Below, in pieces: positions 31,101-44,032 of a DNA stretch of 64,000 bases. Made by a program: the position numbers and the translations under genes. The notes under the pieces are model-generated. The model ran no database searches and was not told where the DNA came from. It saw nothing but the letters and a program-made list of their open reading frames with translations. Source of the DNA: Ottelia alismoides (lineage: Eukaryota > Streptophyta > Magnoliopsida > Alismatales > Hydrocharitaceae); contig JAZKJV010000607.1 in the NCBI GenBank assembly GCA_037367405.1, positions 711,833 to 775,832 of the forward strand, given 5' to 3'. Every line of letters starts with the position of its first letter. Position 1 is the first letter of the stretch.

Positions 31101-34100
31101 AAAGGGATAAGTGAAAGACCAATTCCGGTTCCATATGAACTCGAATTGAATCGAACTCACTTCCATTATATTCTAAATTAAATTATCTTTTACGATTTGA
31201 AAGACGGTTTTCTAAGATGGTTTTCGTAATTTTACCATTTATTTATGGCATACATTTATCTATATTTATTTGTATATATATTTTAAATAATTGTAAATAT
31301 TTTTAATATTTATTTAAAATAAAAATAAAAAAATTATTAAAATATGAAATAAACTAATTCCCTTAATTAACTATGCATATAATGTACCATATGTATATAG
31401 TATATGTATATAATCAATTTCCTTAAATAACCACACCAAACAATTAAATAATTAACATTTGCAATTTAATTTAATAAGATAATGAAAATAAATAATTAAA
31501 TAACTTATGTAAATAATTCCATCACAAACTTCCTTCCTTATTTTTCTCTCCATTCAATTTTTTGAAATTCAAATTCATTTTTTTCTCTATTAATTGGCTC
31601 CTCCCTCATTCTCATCTGATTAATCTTTGGTGAGAGGAGCCTAATCTCCAAGGACGTTCTTGTTGTAGAAAGGTGCCTAGCCTCCGAGCTGTCCGGTGAC
31701 ATTGAGTCATCCTTCATCGATGCCATTATGGTGATATCCTCTCCCACTGTGAGATCCACATCTCTTTAATTCTCGATCTTTCTTCTAGATAATTTTACGT
31801 TTAATTCCCGTCTTTATTTCATTGTTCATTTTTAATTCTAAATCTTAGATTTTCAATTTTAATCCATCATCACGATTTGATCCACTCCTGAATCCGATCT
31901 TCCATCTCATTTTCTCGATCTCATAGCTCCACGTTCTACCTCACACGACCTTTCAACTATGTTCACGCACGGTGGCTGAAGACATAGTTCCGATCTTCCA
32001 TTTTATCAGATCCAAAATCATTCACATTCCTACTTTTATTTTAGTTTATATCTTTTTGATCGAGCAATCTTGATCGAGTCGAGTTATCTTTATTTTGTTG
32101 CAGGTTCACAGGAATTTAAAAAATATACAAAAAAATTCGGTTCTCTGTTTAAAAAAAAATAAAAAAAATAAAAAAAATAAAGGACAACAGTAATCGCCCT
32201 CCCCAACCCCCGATGGTGCCCGCCGCCCCGCTCCAGGAACCACACCGCAACCTGTCGCCTAGCCAGAATCGCAGGAGCTTCCATCTTCGATCGTCGACCT
32301 CCGCCTGGAGCTGACCACCGCGCAACACCCTCCGTCAGCAGTCGTTCCATCCCTTAACCATCGAGAACCGCCAACCATTGGCCGACACCCTCCGCGCAAA
32401 GGACCTCCATGGCCCCACCTCGCACGAACCGCGTGACCTCGGAGCTCCAATGTCCTCGAGCTCTAGCTCGACCTGCGCAGCAACCGCCCTCGGTCGTGTG
32501 CCAGCTGAGGCGTGACTCCACTTCCGTCTGGACCACACCCTAGAGGTGCCGTGAGGCTCGCCACCGCCTACTCGCATTGCTGCCGTCCCAGAAGCACCAT
32601 CGTCCACCTGCAAGCTCCACCGAGCGCCTTCCGCCTGATCCGCCCGTAGTGACATCGTCTGTCGTCCGTTCGTCGCCACCGACCTCAGCCCTCCACCGTC
32701 AACCTGCAGCTCCCCCGCCTTCGCGTTGCCCACACGCGACCTCGAGAATGCCCGCCAACTCGCCATCCAGAGCTGTTGTCGCCCCCGTGTCGTGGAATAT
32801 AGAGGGGCAGCACACACACCCCTTCCCCATTTGCAGGAAACGAAGAACGTCCATTGTGCCCTAATTTCTTGGGCAAATTGCATTCCAGCTCCGGATTTAT
32901 TTGTATTTGCAAAGAGGCCCCCATCGTCCACTTAATCACGTGCAAAGCACGATTCTTTTCGATAAATTACAATATTTTTCACATATTTTATTTCTTTTAC
33001 ATTTTCTAATAAAACATTGAATAATTGCAAATAAGTCCCTGTAGTCTAGACTTTTAATTGCATGATTTTTCTTGTTGAGTAAATGTTCTTCATAGTCAAA
33101 TAATTTTGCAAAAATTTTCTTATATTCCTGCTATGTGCCTTTTCATAGTATAAAAATTTCATTACATTTTATTACCATTTGATATTATTAAAAAATCTAA
33201 AACATCACATTTTTCACTGCATAAATTTGAAAAATCATAAAAATTCAAATATTACGTAAAAAATTCCAAAAAATAGATTAGTTTTAGTTTTGTGCATTTT
33301 ATTTTCGTTTAATTTTCACGCATTAATTATTTTTAAAACCCAAAAAAATGTAAATTACTAAAAAGCTTAAAAAACATATAAAATTACGGAAAAATCTAAA
33401 AATAGTGATTCTTCTTCCTGTTAGTAGATAATTCATTCTAGTTTTTGGAAAAATAATTACAGCAATTTTGATTTCATTTTGGATTTTTAAATTGCAAAAT
33501 AATATTATATGTTCAATATTTTCATTATTATCTGCTTTTATTCATTTTGAAAATCTCAAAAAAATCTAGAAATATCTGAAAATTATAAAAATAGTAAAAA
33601 ATCCTTAAAAATACAAAAATATCTTTATTTGATTTTTTAAAAAAATTTACCATATTTGAAAAATAAAAAAAGACAGCATTACTTTCTTATATAAATTTGC
33701 TTTGAAAAAATTATTTATTTTGAAAGTTAAAAATTTACAAAATTAAAATCATCAAAAAATTGAAAATCAAAAAATAAAAAAATAAAAATTAAAAAGATAA
33801 AATCCTACAAAAACTAAGTTAGTTGGCATTTCAATTCTCTTTTCTTTTAATTAATTTTTTTGATTATTAGAATAACCCTTGGGATTTGTAGCATCCCTGA
33901 GTTTGATCCTGTTGCTATATATGTAAAATATATATCAATTTCTCTTGCTGTATTTTTGTAATTAATTTAGTTTGAGAAATAAATAAAGTTTTTTGTTGAG
34001 GGATTATTTGGGTTGACGACACTTGTTCGCACATTTAATTTCAATAATTAAAAAACCCCATAAAGATCTCGTCCAACAGTATGATCATCAAGATGGCCAT

Positions 34101-34226
34101 GGTACATAACCCTGATTGTACTAATGGACCTATTATGTAAATTAATTATTCTTCATTTCAGATCTGATTATGATATTTGCAATACTATTTATTGCATAAT
34201 GTCACCGTGTGCTCGCATGTCCAACA
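28141..34226 (-). repeat. 3' LTR of the decayed copia element (contains a solo LTR)
   Basis: Plus-strand start TGAAGTATATGG matches the other LTR's TGAAAGATATGG; plus-strand end is GTCCAACA at 34226, next to a PPT-like sequence. Removing the nested 3.48-kb solo LTR and one 5-bp duplication leaves about 2.6 kb. The inner part contains an AATTTAATTTAATTT run near 28815 and repeated CATATTTAAT-type segments; no coding is supported. Confidence 0.78.
30597..34078 (+). repeat. solo Athila-like LTR inside the copia 3' LTR
   Basis: It begins TGATGAATCTGCATTTCATCA, like the Athila LTR at 48368, and shares its GGAATAAAGTAGGGGGAGAT block (30857-30876 against 48615-48634). A GC-rich island (32200-32930) closes with CACGTGCAAAGCACG. 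The 5-mer gtatg occurs immediately before the start (30592-30596) and after the proposed end (34079-34083), a 5-bp duplication as for LTR retrotransposons. No PBS or coding lies next to it, so it is a solo LTR. An alternative end at 34090 (ATCATCA) lacks the duplication. Confidence 0.65.
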
Positions 34227-34240
34227 ATCTCCCACAAGCC
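34227..34240 (-). other. polypurine tract of the decayed copia element
   Basis: The minus strand reads TTGTGGGAGAT immediately before the 3' LTR start TGTTGGAC, the usual copia PPT-LTR junction. Confidence 0.6.
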
Positions 34241-34399
34241 CAAAATGCCATTAATGGGCTAATATTTAAACCTCCATTTATTGAAAATCATAGGTTATTT
34301 AGAAAAAATAGCTAGGTAAGCTGATCAGTCACTCTGTTCCTGAGAGACTTCACTAAGTCTTTTTACCGCACTTGCATATAACCTAGTAACAGTGCTCGC

Positions 34400-36150
34400 A
34401 TCCAATGCGAATGTTGCATCTTATGCAACCAATACTCAGTTTTGTTAAAGAAATTATAGTGTCTTTGATACTACAACTCAATAATTATTATAACCAGAAT
34501 GTAATTTCTATTATCCTTATCAGAACACCCTTATTCTCGGAGATCTTTATCTCCTAAGACTAAGACCTAGTCTTATGTCTCATAAGGCATCTGCAGTTAA
34601 GACCATTTAGATCACTATCTATAAAGTCTTAACTTCTTGAAGATAAGACTTGAAATCACTATCTCTGAAGACTTCTCCTCTTTGACAATATTATTATTAT
34701 TACTGCAACTAAGTGTTTTATCTCTATGGTAGGATTAGTGACAGTTTACTACTCCCACTGAATGGGAGACATCTGACCCTTTGTACACATCTAGCATATA
34801 CTGAGCTTCCCAGAGTTGATGCACTACGGCATGCAGATTTGGTATTCACATCCTCAACTCTTTGAGGTGTTATCCCTTTAGATAGGTCAATACCATATCT
34901 TAAGGGAAAGAAGCCTTCCTTGGAATTTTTCAAGAATAGGACATGTCCAGGGTATGCCATTTGATGTGATGGTCCAAATACCCTCTGATCTATACTTTTG
35001 AACATCTTCAGAACTAAGATCTAAGAGGTATCCTTGAGATCATATCTCAAGGTATGGAATAGCCAGATTATAAAACACTTATTATCATCCTTAAATCTTT
35101 CCAAATGATTAAGATATTATCTACATTTAGCATGATGAACATAATGGCACTCCCACTAACATTCACATGGTTCATCAAGATTCTATCTGAAATCATAACC
35201 TTTATAATTTCATCAAATCAGATGTTCCAACTACAAGAAGCCTATTTGAGTCCATAAATGGAGTTCTTCAGCTTGCACACGTTGCTTTCCTTAGCTATGA
35301 AGCCATGGGGTTACTTCATATGAATATCCTCGTTGAGATATTCATAGAGGAATGCAATATTGACTTTCGTCTTGTAGATGTCAAAATCAAGTTGTTTAGA
35401 TGTAGTTAGAAATATTCTGATGAATTTAAGCATGGTCACTAGAAAGTAAGTCTCATCGCAAGTGATGTCTTCTTTCTGTGTATATCTTGTGGATACGAGC
35501 TGTGTTTTAAAAGGTCTCTACCTTCTCATCAGGTTCCCTCTTTCTCTTGAATATCCATTTACACCTAATGGGTCTTACCCTTATAGGTGGATCCTCAAGG
35601 GTCCATATACAACACTTTGTATATGAAGTCTACTTTAGGCTTTATTGCTAACATCCATCTTTCCATGTCATGATTCTCAGAATCTTCATCATATGAAATC
35701 AGATCATTATCAGACTTTACTGACACATGGAATCCATCCTCAAACTCATTTGAAGAGGTATTAGTTTTTCATCTTTAATTGCTCTTTAGTTTTTTATTTC
35801 AGGAGCCTCATTATCTTCTCAAGATTAAATGAGTTCCTTCACTTCACTTTTCATCTTGATTCTTAAGAGAGTCATCCTCTAAGAATCATATCCTTAGAAA
35901 AGAAATCTTTTAAGAATCTTAAGGTCATAAAGTAGGTATCCAATATCATCCTTTATATTCCTAATGAAGCAGCATTCTCTGGTGCTAGATTCCAGCTTAC
36001 TTGCATCCATGACAAAGTTATGGACCAAACAACCATAAATCCTCAAGTGTCCAACACTAGGCTAGGTTCCAAACCATAACTTATGAGGATGTTCGGTTTA
36101 GATACACATGGAATCTTATTAAGGATATATATGGTAATTTAACAGAGTCC
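34400..36150 (-). pseudogene. copia integrase C-terminus, RT and RNase H, heavily decayed
   Basis: Minus-strand conceptual frames show integrase tail-like PHKLW...HLRIYGCLVHNF and MDASKLES...GYLLYDLK near 36.08-35.92 kb. RT-like KVNIAFLYEYLNEDIHM and SNVCKLKNSIYGLK follow near 35.37-35.25 kb, and the conserved region before RNase H (GRLLSL...GVNLSKG-like) near 34.95-34.8 kb. There are dozens of stops and shifts, so it has no coding capacity. Confidence 0.75.
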
Positions 36151-38079
36151 ACTAGATGATAGATTACTATCTTAAATATATCCATCATAACTCTTTATGA
36201 TAGGTCTATCCCAGAATACATGTTATTTTCCAACATTTAGAAATAAACAATGAATTTATTCTAATATCTAGATCATAGAGATATTATCTGAGACCAAGAT
36301 CTTCCTACTGAAAATGTGAAGTCTATCTATCAAATGGAAATTGTTGCAATAATTGCATCAACACCCACGTGATTGACTTATTAAACCTTAAGACAAGATT
36401 TTCTAATCTTCTAAAATCTATGCAACTAACTGCAAGTGTTATTAGAAGAATGAGATACAATTATTAGACTTTGATCTTATCTAGTAAGCAAGTCGTTTTC
36501 AATGATCAAATGTAGATTATTCTGATATGCTATCCGAGTCCTTCTCTAAGGATCCTAGATAGTCTAGATAGTCATATTATCAGTAAATCGTCTTATTGTA
36601 GTATTGGCATTTATTCAACTCTTTGGATGTCATATGAAAGTTACGGAAGTACAATCAACTCTTTGACTTTCCTTTTTATTTGGGTCAGACCCATGCTTCC
36701 ACTGCGCTCCCTTCATATATAAACAACCATTGCTTAAGACATAGGGTCTCTTATGTTAAACTCAAAAGATTTCAATATAAAAATATTTCAACATTTATAA
36801 TGCTTTATTCAACTCATACAATATGAATATTATGAAGATTCATGAATGACTTGAGTATAGACAGTAGAATGATGACATTCATCGTATCTATATCCATCTA
36901 AACTCTAAAAGACGCTGGTTCAGGTAGGTACTCAAACATTTTGAATACATAATCTATAAAGCTACCATTCTGTAATGATGTAGTGAACCATGTCATTCAC
37001 GATTAAATGTCGAGAGCACATATGTATGCCAAAACATCTTCTTAGATTTTATAAGGATTATTTGACAATTGTGATCATCACTTCCAAAGCACACTAGATG
37101 AGTGATCAAGACTATAGAGACATACAAACCTTAGGTTGTTGTCTTATTGTCTATTTAATTGCCATTCTTCATTATTATGAGGAAATTTGCACATTGCAAC
37201 CACATACAATATGTGTCCGACTGCAAGTACATTATCTTGATCATAAATTCAATTCACGAGAATTTACTGGTTATTATTGAGTACAATATTGAGTGGGTTT
37301 AATGAGGATTATCTGAAATAAGATATTTGCGCATATACATATTTTACTTTGATTTAGGATTCTTTATATCAATGTTGTCTTACCTTGTCAACACTGAAAG
37401 TTCATGCACTTAATCACTTTCAATGTAAGAGATCTATTTACCATTATATCTCAAGCAAGATCTGAGATCTACTTTCCTATCTTTGTTACATCTCAAAAAT
37501 ATGAGAAACTGTAACTCGGATAAAAAGAAACGAGAACTCATTCCGCCTTGCAAGTCCAACTTGTATTTCTCAATTTAGTTTTTAACACCCGGACCCACCA
37601 GCCCTAAGGAAATGTTGACTCATCATTAATTGAACCAACCGTCAACAGGAATAACACTCGCTATGTACAACCCAATATCGTCCTAATAATATGAGAAAAC
37701 AATATTGGGGTCACTACACATATGACCTTACTCTTTTGAGAAGCAAAAAGATCGATCCATATGCGCATATATGCAGGAGCTGTCACTTCGGACAAACGTC
37801 TCCTACATACAATCCCTGGCGACGGAACCTTTCGCCTTGATAGAAGACCATGGATGTCACTTATGTGATCCTACATATCATATTCAAATTCTAATTAATC
37901 ATTATGAATCATAGCCATTATGATTAATTCTTCCAAGGCAAATACAACTCTATTCATAATATAGTGTTTTAATTTTAATTGGATTCCAATTAATCTAATC
38001 ATATTAAATTAATGATCTAATTAATATCCAACAAATATTCTTTAATGTTACTTGAAAAATGATATTAGCTCAAATACGT
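36151..38079. other. interior of the decayed copia element, no gene recognised
   Basis: Presumably gag to integrase on the minus strand, but too eroded for motif recognition. A short GC-richer stretch at 37555-37870 (around CACCCGGACCCACC and CTGGCGACGGAACC) stands out from the AT-rich surroundings and is not explained. Confidence 0.35.
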
Positions 38080-38130
38080 ATTATTTAAATTTTAATACAA
38101 CAACAACAACAACAAAGCCTTTTCCCACAA

Positions 38131-40234
38131 TTAAGTAGGGTCGGCTACATGGATTCTTCGCCTCCATTCAGATCTATCTTGGGTCAATCTCGGACTTATA
38201 TCTAGCAAACTAAGATCCCTTCGTATAGTCTCTTTCCAACACTTCTTGGGTCGTCCTCGCCCTCTCTTAGCCGGCTCAACATCCCAACACTCGCATCTCC
38301 TAACCGGTGCATCAGTTGACCTTCTTTGCAAATGACCAAACCATCTTAAGCGGTTTTCTCGCATCTTATCCTCGATCGGAGCTACACCAACTTTCTTTCT
38401 GATTGCATCATTCCGAATCCGATCTTTACGTGTATGTCCACACATCCATCTTAGCATTTTCATTTCTGCTACAGCCATTCTCTGCACATGTCTATGGTTC
38501 ACAGGCCAACATTCAGAACCATAAAGCATAGCAGGTCTCACGGCTGCTTTGTAAAACTTTCCTTTAATTTTTAAAGGCATTTTCTTATCACAGAGAACAG
38601 CGGAGGCTCCTCTCCACTTTAGCCAGCCTGCATTTATTCTATTAGTAACATCTCCATCAATTTCTCCATCATGTTGCAAAATAGATCCCAGATATCTAAA
38701 AGAATCTCTCTTCTGGATGTTATCGTCACCAATCTTCACCTTGATTCCTTCACCATTGCTTCCATCAAAGGTGCATTCCATATATTCCGTCTTAGCCCTA
38801 CTTATACGAAAACCTTTAGTCTCTAATGCATGTCTCCAAACCTCAAGCTTCTCATTTACTCCATCTATAGTCTCGTCAATCAACACAATATCATCAGCAA
38901 ATAACATACACCAAGGTAACTCATCCTGAATGTGACTTGTCAACTCGTCCATAATCAAAGTAAAAAGAAATGGACTCAAAGCTGAACCTTGATGTAAACC
39001 AATGTTGATATCAAAATAGTCAGTCTTCCCCGTCTGGGTCCTTACACAAGATAAAGCCCTATCATACATATCCTTTATGAGATTAATGTATAGGACAGGT
39101 ACTTGTCTCTTCTCCAAAACTCTCCACAGTATCTCTCGTGGGACGGAATCATAAGCCTTCTCCAAATCAATAAAGATCATATGAAGATTCTTCCTTTTAG
39201 CTCTATAAATATCCATTGTTCTCCTCAGCAAATGGATGGCTTCAATAGTTGAGCGACCTGGCATGAATCCGAATTGATTTTCTTTTATTTGAGAAACTTG
39301 CCTCAACCTTCTTTTGATCACACGTTCCCAAATTTTCATAGTGTGACTCATCAGCTTGATACCTCTATAATTTGAACAATTTTGAATGTCTCCTTTGTTC
39401 TTATAAAGAGGCACCACGATACTCCTCCTCCAATCTTCAGGCATTTTCTTGCTTCGCCAAATAACATTGAATAGATTCGTAAGCCAAGTCAAACCACGCT
39501 CACCTAAAACTTTCCAAACTTCTACAGGGATGTCATCCGATCCAACACCTTTCCCAGGTCTCATAACCTTCAAAGCCTCCTCTACTTCTTTTCTTTGTAT
39601 TCGTCTATAGCATGCACGATTCAAGTAACTTTCACTACTAGCTAGATCACCCAAAGTGATCTCTCTATTTCTTTCTCCAATGAAAAGTTTATGGAAGTAT
39701 TGCTCCCATCTAGTCTCTATATCCTTCTGATGAACAAGCACGTGACCTTCCTCGTCCTTAATGCATCTCACTTGAGAAAGGTCTTTGGTCTTTCTTTCTC
39801 TTGCTTTGGCCAACCTGAATATATCCTTCTGGCCCTCCTTAGAGTTGAGATTTTTATACAAAACCTCATAAGCTTTTGACTTAGCTTCGCTTACAGCCTT
39901 CTTCGCTTCCTTCTTCGCTATTTTATAGTCTGTGACAGTTTCCTCTGTTCTATCCTTAGACATAGCTTTAAAGCAAACTCTTTTAATTTTTAGCTTCTCC
40001 TGCACCCCTTCACTCCACCACCAAGCCTCCTTTTGACCTGGGGCTCCTCCTTTTGACTCGCCTAGCATCTCTTTGGCTACCTTTCGGATACAAGATGCTA
40101 CTGCCTCCCACATCTCGTTTGCACTACCGCTACAATCCCAAGATAAGTCTTCTAAAACCTTCTCCCTGAAGCTTGATTGCTTCAGCGGAAGATTCCACCA
40201 CCTAGTTCTAGTGATCTTAGGAACCTTCCTTTTT
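38131..40234 (-). CDS. RTE reverse transcriptase domain
   Basis: From the A8 run to a stop after RIHVADPT there is no break. RT blocks are visible in order: VVPLYKNKGD...NYRGIKLMSH, ENQFGFMPGRSTIEAI, FIDLEKAYDSVPREILW (catalytic D), GLHQGSALSPFLFTLIMDEL, and MLFADDIVLIDE (the FADD active-site box). A C-terminal domain follows with WDVEPAKRGRGRP. An internal ATG at 40111-40113 is only the first Met of the frame; in RTE elements endonuclease and RT are normally one polypeptide. The 3'-truncated relative at 4.76-6.31 kb has the same C-terminus. Confidence 0.92.
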
Positions 40235-40995
40235 TTTCACCAGCCCTTTTATTTGTAAATCCAAGACTAACAAGCGATGTTGGGTTGTCAAACTCTCTCC
40301 AGGGATTACTTTGCAATCTTTGCAACACAACCGATCTCTTCTCCTCAACGCAAAGTAATCGATCTGTGTTCTAGTTGTGCCACTCTTATAAGTAATTAAA
40401 TGCTCCTCCCTCTTCTTGAAAAGAGTGTTTGCTATGAAAAGATCATATGCAGTTACAAAATCCAGAATGACTTTTCCCTCTTCGTTTCTATCCCCAAAAC
40501 CATATCCTCCATGCACACTTGCATACCCTGAAACATCTTTTCCCACATGTCCATTAAGATCTCCACCTATGCAAACCATCTCTCTTTGTGGGATTACTTG
40601 TAAAATCTTATCCAGATCCTCCCAAAAAGATTGTTTAGTCCTTTCATCTAAACCAATTTGCGGTGCATAAACTGAGATGATATTCAGAATTTCTTCTTCA
40701 AGCACCAACTTTAGCAAAATAATCCGATCCCCAAATCTTTGCACCTCAACCACACAATCCTTCAAATCTTTATGAACAACCACTCCAACACCGTTTCTGC
40801 CCTTATCTTTACCTGAATACCAAAGTTTAAAGCCTGTCTTCTCGATCTCCCTTGCTTTCTCTCCAACCCATTTAGTCTCTTGAAGACATAATATATGAAT
40901 CTTCCTTCTTTCCATTGTATCCACTATCTCCATCAATTTTCCAGTTAAAGTACCGATATTCCAACTACCAATCCGTAACTTCCTGTGCAATCTCA
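40217..40995 (-). CDS. RTE apurinic-type endonuclease domain (5'-truncated, then frameshift)
   Basis: About 259 codons of EEP-family endonuclease: LRIGSWNIGTLTGK at the start, LCLQETKW (catalytic E), GGDLNGHVG (D/N), TRTQIDYFALRRRDR, and TTQHRLLVLDL with the terminal H. It is similar to the craniofacial development protein 2-like proteins that plant databases assign to RTE elements. The enzyme would nick target DNA to prime reverse transcription. The element enters the frame without ATG. The frame leaves at an A8 run (about 40235-40242), after which the RT frame continues one base out. Confidence 0.9.
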
Positions 40996-41013
40996 ATTAT
41001 TTAAATTTTAATA

Positions 41014-41940
41014 ATTAAAAAAATACATCATGATCGCTTCAAGCATTATCCTTTCCTTACCTGTTGTCAAGGTCAGTATCGACGGGAGTGAGACAGACTG
41101 CTCACGGAGCAACCTGCTCCCCAACGCTCACCGACTAGACACATATCCGCCTTAGGTCGAGATAATACGATTTGCCATTTTGTATTTGAGATGATAATCA
41201 GTCTTTCAACTAAAGTTATATCATATAATATTTATCAAAATTATTTTGATCTATATTATAAGGAGATTTGCTAAACAAATCCCCAATCCTAGTCAAGTAA
41301 CAATGTTGTCGGAATTGATGTAACCAATTGTGATCTAGATCATATCTAATCAATTTTGGTTATGGTAATGTCATTTAAGGAAATAATCATCTTTAAATAT
41401 TTCACAAAATATTTATCAACAATTATTTTAAGAAATTATCCATAAATTTCCACTAACTGATTAAATGACAATCACAAGGTTTTTGATTAGGAAAGTAATT
41501 TTCAACAGTGACCCTCACTTACCAAAAATAGCATATCTCAATCAATTTAAATCTTCAAGCAAAAAAAATTCTTTAGTTTTCCAATTTGATTTATAACAGA
41601 TCCCAAGTGATAAACACATATTTTTAGGCATTTTAAAATAGTAATTAACTATTTAATTACGTAAGATTCTCCATTTCCAAAACAGTGGATATATGTTCAC
41701 TAAAATGATCATAACTCGAGCAAATAGATTCCAAATCATGTAAACTCAAGTCCCACTGTTTCCTTATTTAATGTGGATTATAATCCAAGTGATAATTCCA
41801 AGTTTTAACACATTTTAATATGGCGAAAAAAATCACACAAAACTGGACTGCATGAATAAAATGCGATGAAAATTCACAAACTCTAGAGTGCCCATGTCGT
41901 CTTAGGTTCATGGATCACATCCAAAACCTCTCGACCTATG
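41014..41940. other. leader region of the decayed copia element, no gene recognised
   Basis: Lies between the PBS and the RTE insertion. It includes an isolated GC-rich patch at 41075-41160 and otherwise AT-rich sequence. Confidence 0.35.
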
Positions 41941-41952
41941 ACTCTGATATCA
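41941..41952 (-). other. degenerate primer-binding site of the decayed copia element
   Basis: The minus strand reads TGATATCAGAGT next to the LTR end, two mismatches from the initiator tRNA-Met PBS TGGTATCAGAGC. Confidence 0.75.
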
Positions 41953-41954
41953 CT

Positions 41955-44032
41955 TGAAAGATATGGGAAGATCCTTAAGCACAACATGGAAGCGTAAGGA
42001 TCACATAATATGCGATCAGGAGCGACTAGTCGCACTAGTTACTCCGGGCAGCAGAATTTAAAAAAATTAAATTAATGAAACCACATGATCTAAGAACACT
42101 TCTTGGATCATTTCATCTAAACCAAAAACAAGCATTAGGTTTACCTCTTGAAGCGTGGTTGCAATCGAGTCTCTAAACGAAGAGATCTCCTGTCTCAAGT
42201 CCGATCCAATGGAGGAGATGCTTGCGAGCGCGTTGATGAAACGTGTGCTCCTCACAATCCATGTTGATGAACCAAGCGGCAAATCTCCTGATCTCATCAC
42301 ATGAAATCCGATGTCTTCTTCATGAGCAAGGTGTACTGAAGGAGACGAAGATCCACGAGCGGTCTAAGTGGCAGCACGACGACATATAGAAAACGACGAC
42401 GATCCTCTCTAAGTCATCATGTGGAGGCCACAATGTTGAGAGAGAGAGAGAGAGGATGTGTAGAGAATCAAAGAGAGAGAGCATATGTTGTGTGTCTTTT
42501 TGAAGAGAAAGGGTAGTCTCTTCGTATATAGTATTTAGGGAGTCCGTGGATCTCAATCCATGGACAACACAAAAACAATGGATGAGATTGATTTGTATTT
42601 CTTTCAATGGTCATTTTGTTGTAAAAATAGAACAACAATTAATTTAATCTAATTAAATATATACTGAGTAATCAATATAAATTAATTTCAAATTAAATCA
42701 ATTATCCATGAAGATAATAGGAAGGAGATTAGACTCCTTCCATAAATAGGGGGGATGGCCACCCATTCTTAGTAGGAGTTGGTGGCCGTCCACCCTTCAT
42801 TTAAGGAAGGTGGCTATATCCTCATAATCCATGAGACTACATTATCCCATAGAATCTTCAATATTTACAACAATATTTGTTGAAAATGATCTCATAAAAA
42901 TAATTCATAATTATTTTGTTAACATTATAATTATGCCATTGGAAATTTGTGGATCACATTTACAAGCAAAATAAAATGTAACTTACATTTTCAATTAATT
43001 GTCTAATGTGAATTTGATTCACATCAACATTTAAATTGTAAATGTTATTTACAAATAACTCTCCTTTATGTATTATAAATTACATTTATAATATATACGA
43101 TTAATATGGATAGTGCTACCCACATTATTCATATCCATGATAATTAAATCACATTAATTATCTTGTATCTCTATTCTCATTGCTCAATTAATCTGAATCA
43201 CATTCACATTATTCATATCTTTTGATAATTAAATCATATTTAGTTATCTTAGATAACTCTCTTTATATGTCTAAATAATATGAATCAAATTCATATTATT
43301 CATGATAATTAAATCACATTTAATTATCCATTTCTCAATGCTCGAATACATTATCAACACTGAAATTATCCTTGAACTCTTTCAAGGACAATACATTTTT
43401 TCTGTAGATACTTGGAGATAAGGACATGGCGATTGTACGTTCCACGTATAGTGACTTGGATATGAGATCAAATCTCAAATCCAGATCTTGGGACCTCCCA
43501 TAGATGTTTGATTAAATCAAAATCGTAAATCTAATCTTTTCATTGCATTTAAATCACATTCAGATCACTGTCCAACATTTGGACCAAGATCAGATCACTT
43601 CTTTATTGAGAGGAGTTACTAAAATCCAAATCTATTTCATCACTCCCTAGGAATGGAAGCATCATGGGTATATAATCGTTTATGATTACATCACCCTCAG
43701 GTGTTCCTAATACCTATACATCATGTATGCTGGAAGATCTAGAATAAACATGAAGTTTTAGATCTATTTAGATTGTCTCCTTTAGGGTTTTATCATTAGG
43801 ATTTTCATTTGATCATTGGGAGTTGGTATCGATCATATACTTTTCGCAAGCACATATCATACCCAGATATTGATCATATACTTTCCAAAAGCATATATCA
43901 AATCTACAAATTCATTCAAGATTACAAAACGATTCGACCGTGCATGGAATTTTATTCCCAATATCTCATGAGTGATCTCATGTCTTCCGGTTCAGTAAAT
44001 GAACCTGTATGATCCCTTTGAGAGATTGTATT
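41955..44032 (-). repeat. 5' LTR of the decayed copia element, cut by the Tekay insertion
   Basis: Aligns with 28141-30205 throughout, for example around TAGTCGCACTAGTT (42027), the GAGAGAGAG run and TTCAGTAAATGAAC (43990). Similarity stops exactly at 44,032, where a new TG-starting LTR begins. Confidence 0.85.

Larger units (their letters stand above)
38098..40995 (-). mobile_element. RTE-type LINE, nearly intact, with perfect 18-bp target duplication
   Basis: attatttaaattttaata occurs at 38080-38097 and again at 40996-41013, an exact 18-bp duplication bounding a 2898-bp insertion. On the minus strand the 3' end is (TTG)5-like, as in plant RTE elements, and there is no poly(A). The insertion encodes endonuclease then reverse transcriptase and has one frame break. 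The 5' end lies at the first codons of the endonuclease domain, so it is slightly 5'-truncated: no ATG or 5' UTR is present. Confidence 0.93.
28141..44032 (-). mobile_element. decayed Ty1/copia element with about 2.6-kb LTRs and nested insertions
   Basis: On the minus strand the order is 5' LTR (41955-44032, incomplete), PBS (41941-41952), interior, PPT-like GTGGGAGA before 34226, and 3' LTR (28141-34226 including a nested solo LTR). The two LTRs align over about 2.07 kb (28141-30205 with 41955-44032) with many substitutions, so the copy is old. Interior length without the RTE insertion is about 4.8 kb, normal for copia. Integrase-to-RT-to-RNase H remnants run from 36.1 to 34.4 kb. The 5' LTR is interrupted at 44,032 by a Tekay element; its missing end corresponds in length to the extra part of the 3' LTR. 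Confidence 0.85.

Noticed and set aside
32335..32931. 198-codon open frame on the minus strand
   Set aside because: It lies in the GC-rich island of a solo LTR, where stop codons are rare on both strands; overlapping frames are equally open and no domain is recognisable.
34079..34090. Alternative solo-LTR end at ATCATCA (34090), which mirrors the LTR start
   Set aside because: It would give longer inverted ends but no matching 5-bp duplication, whereas the end at 34078 is flanked by gtatg on both sides.
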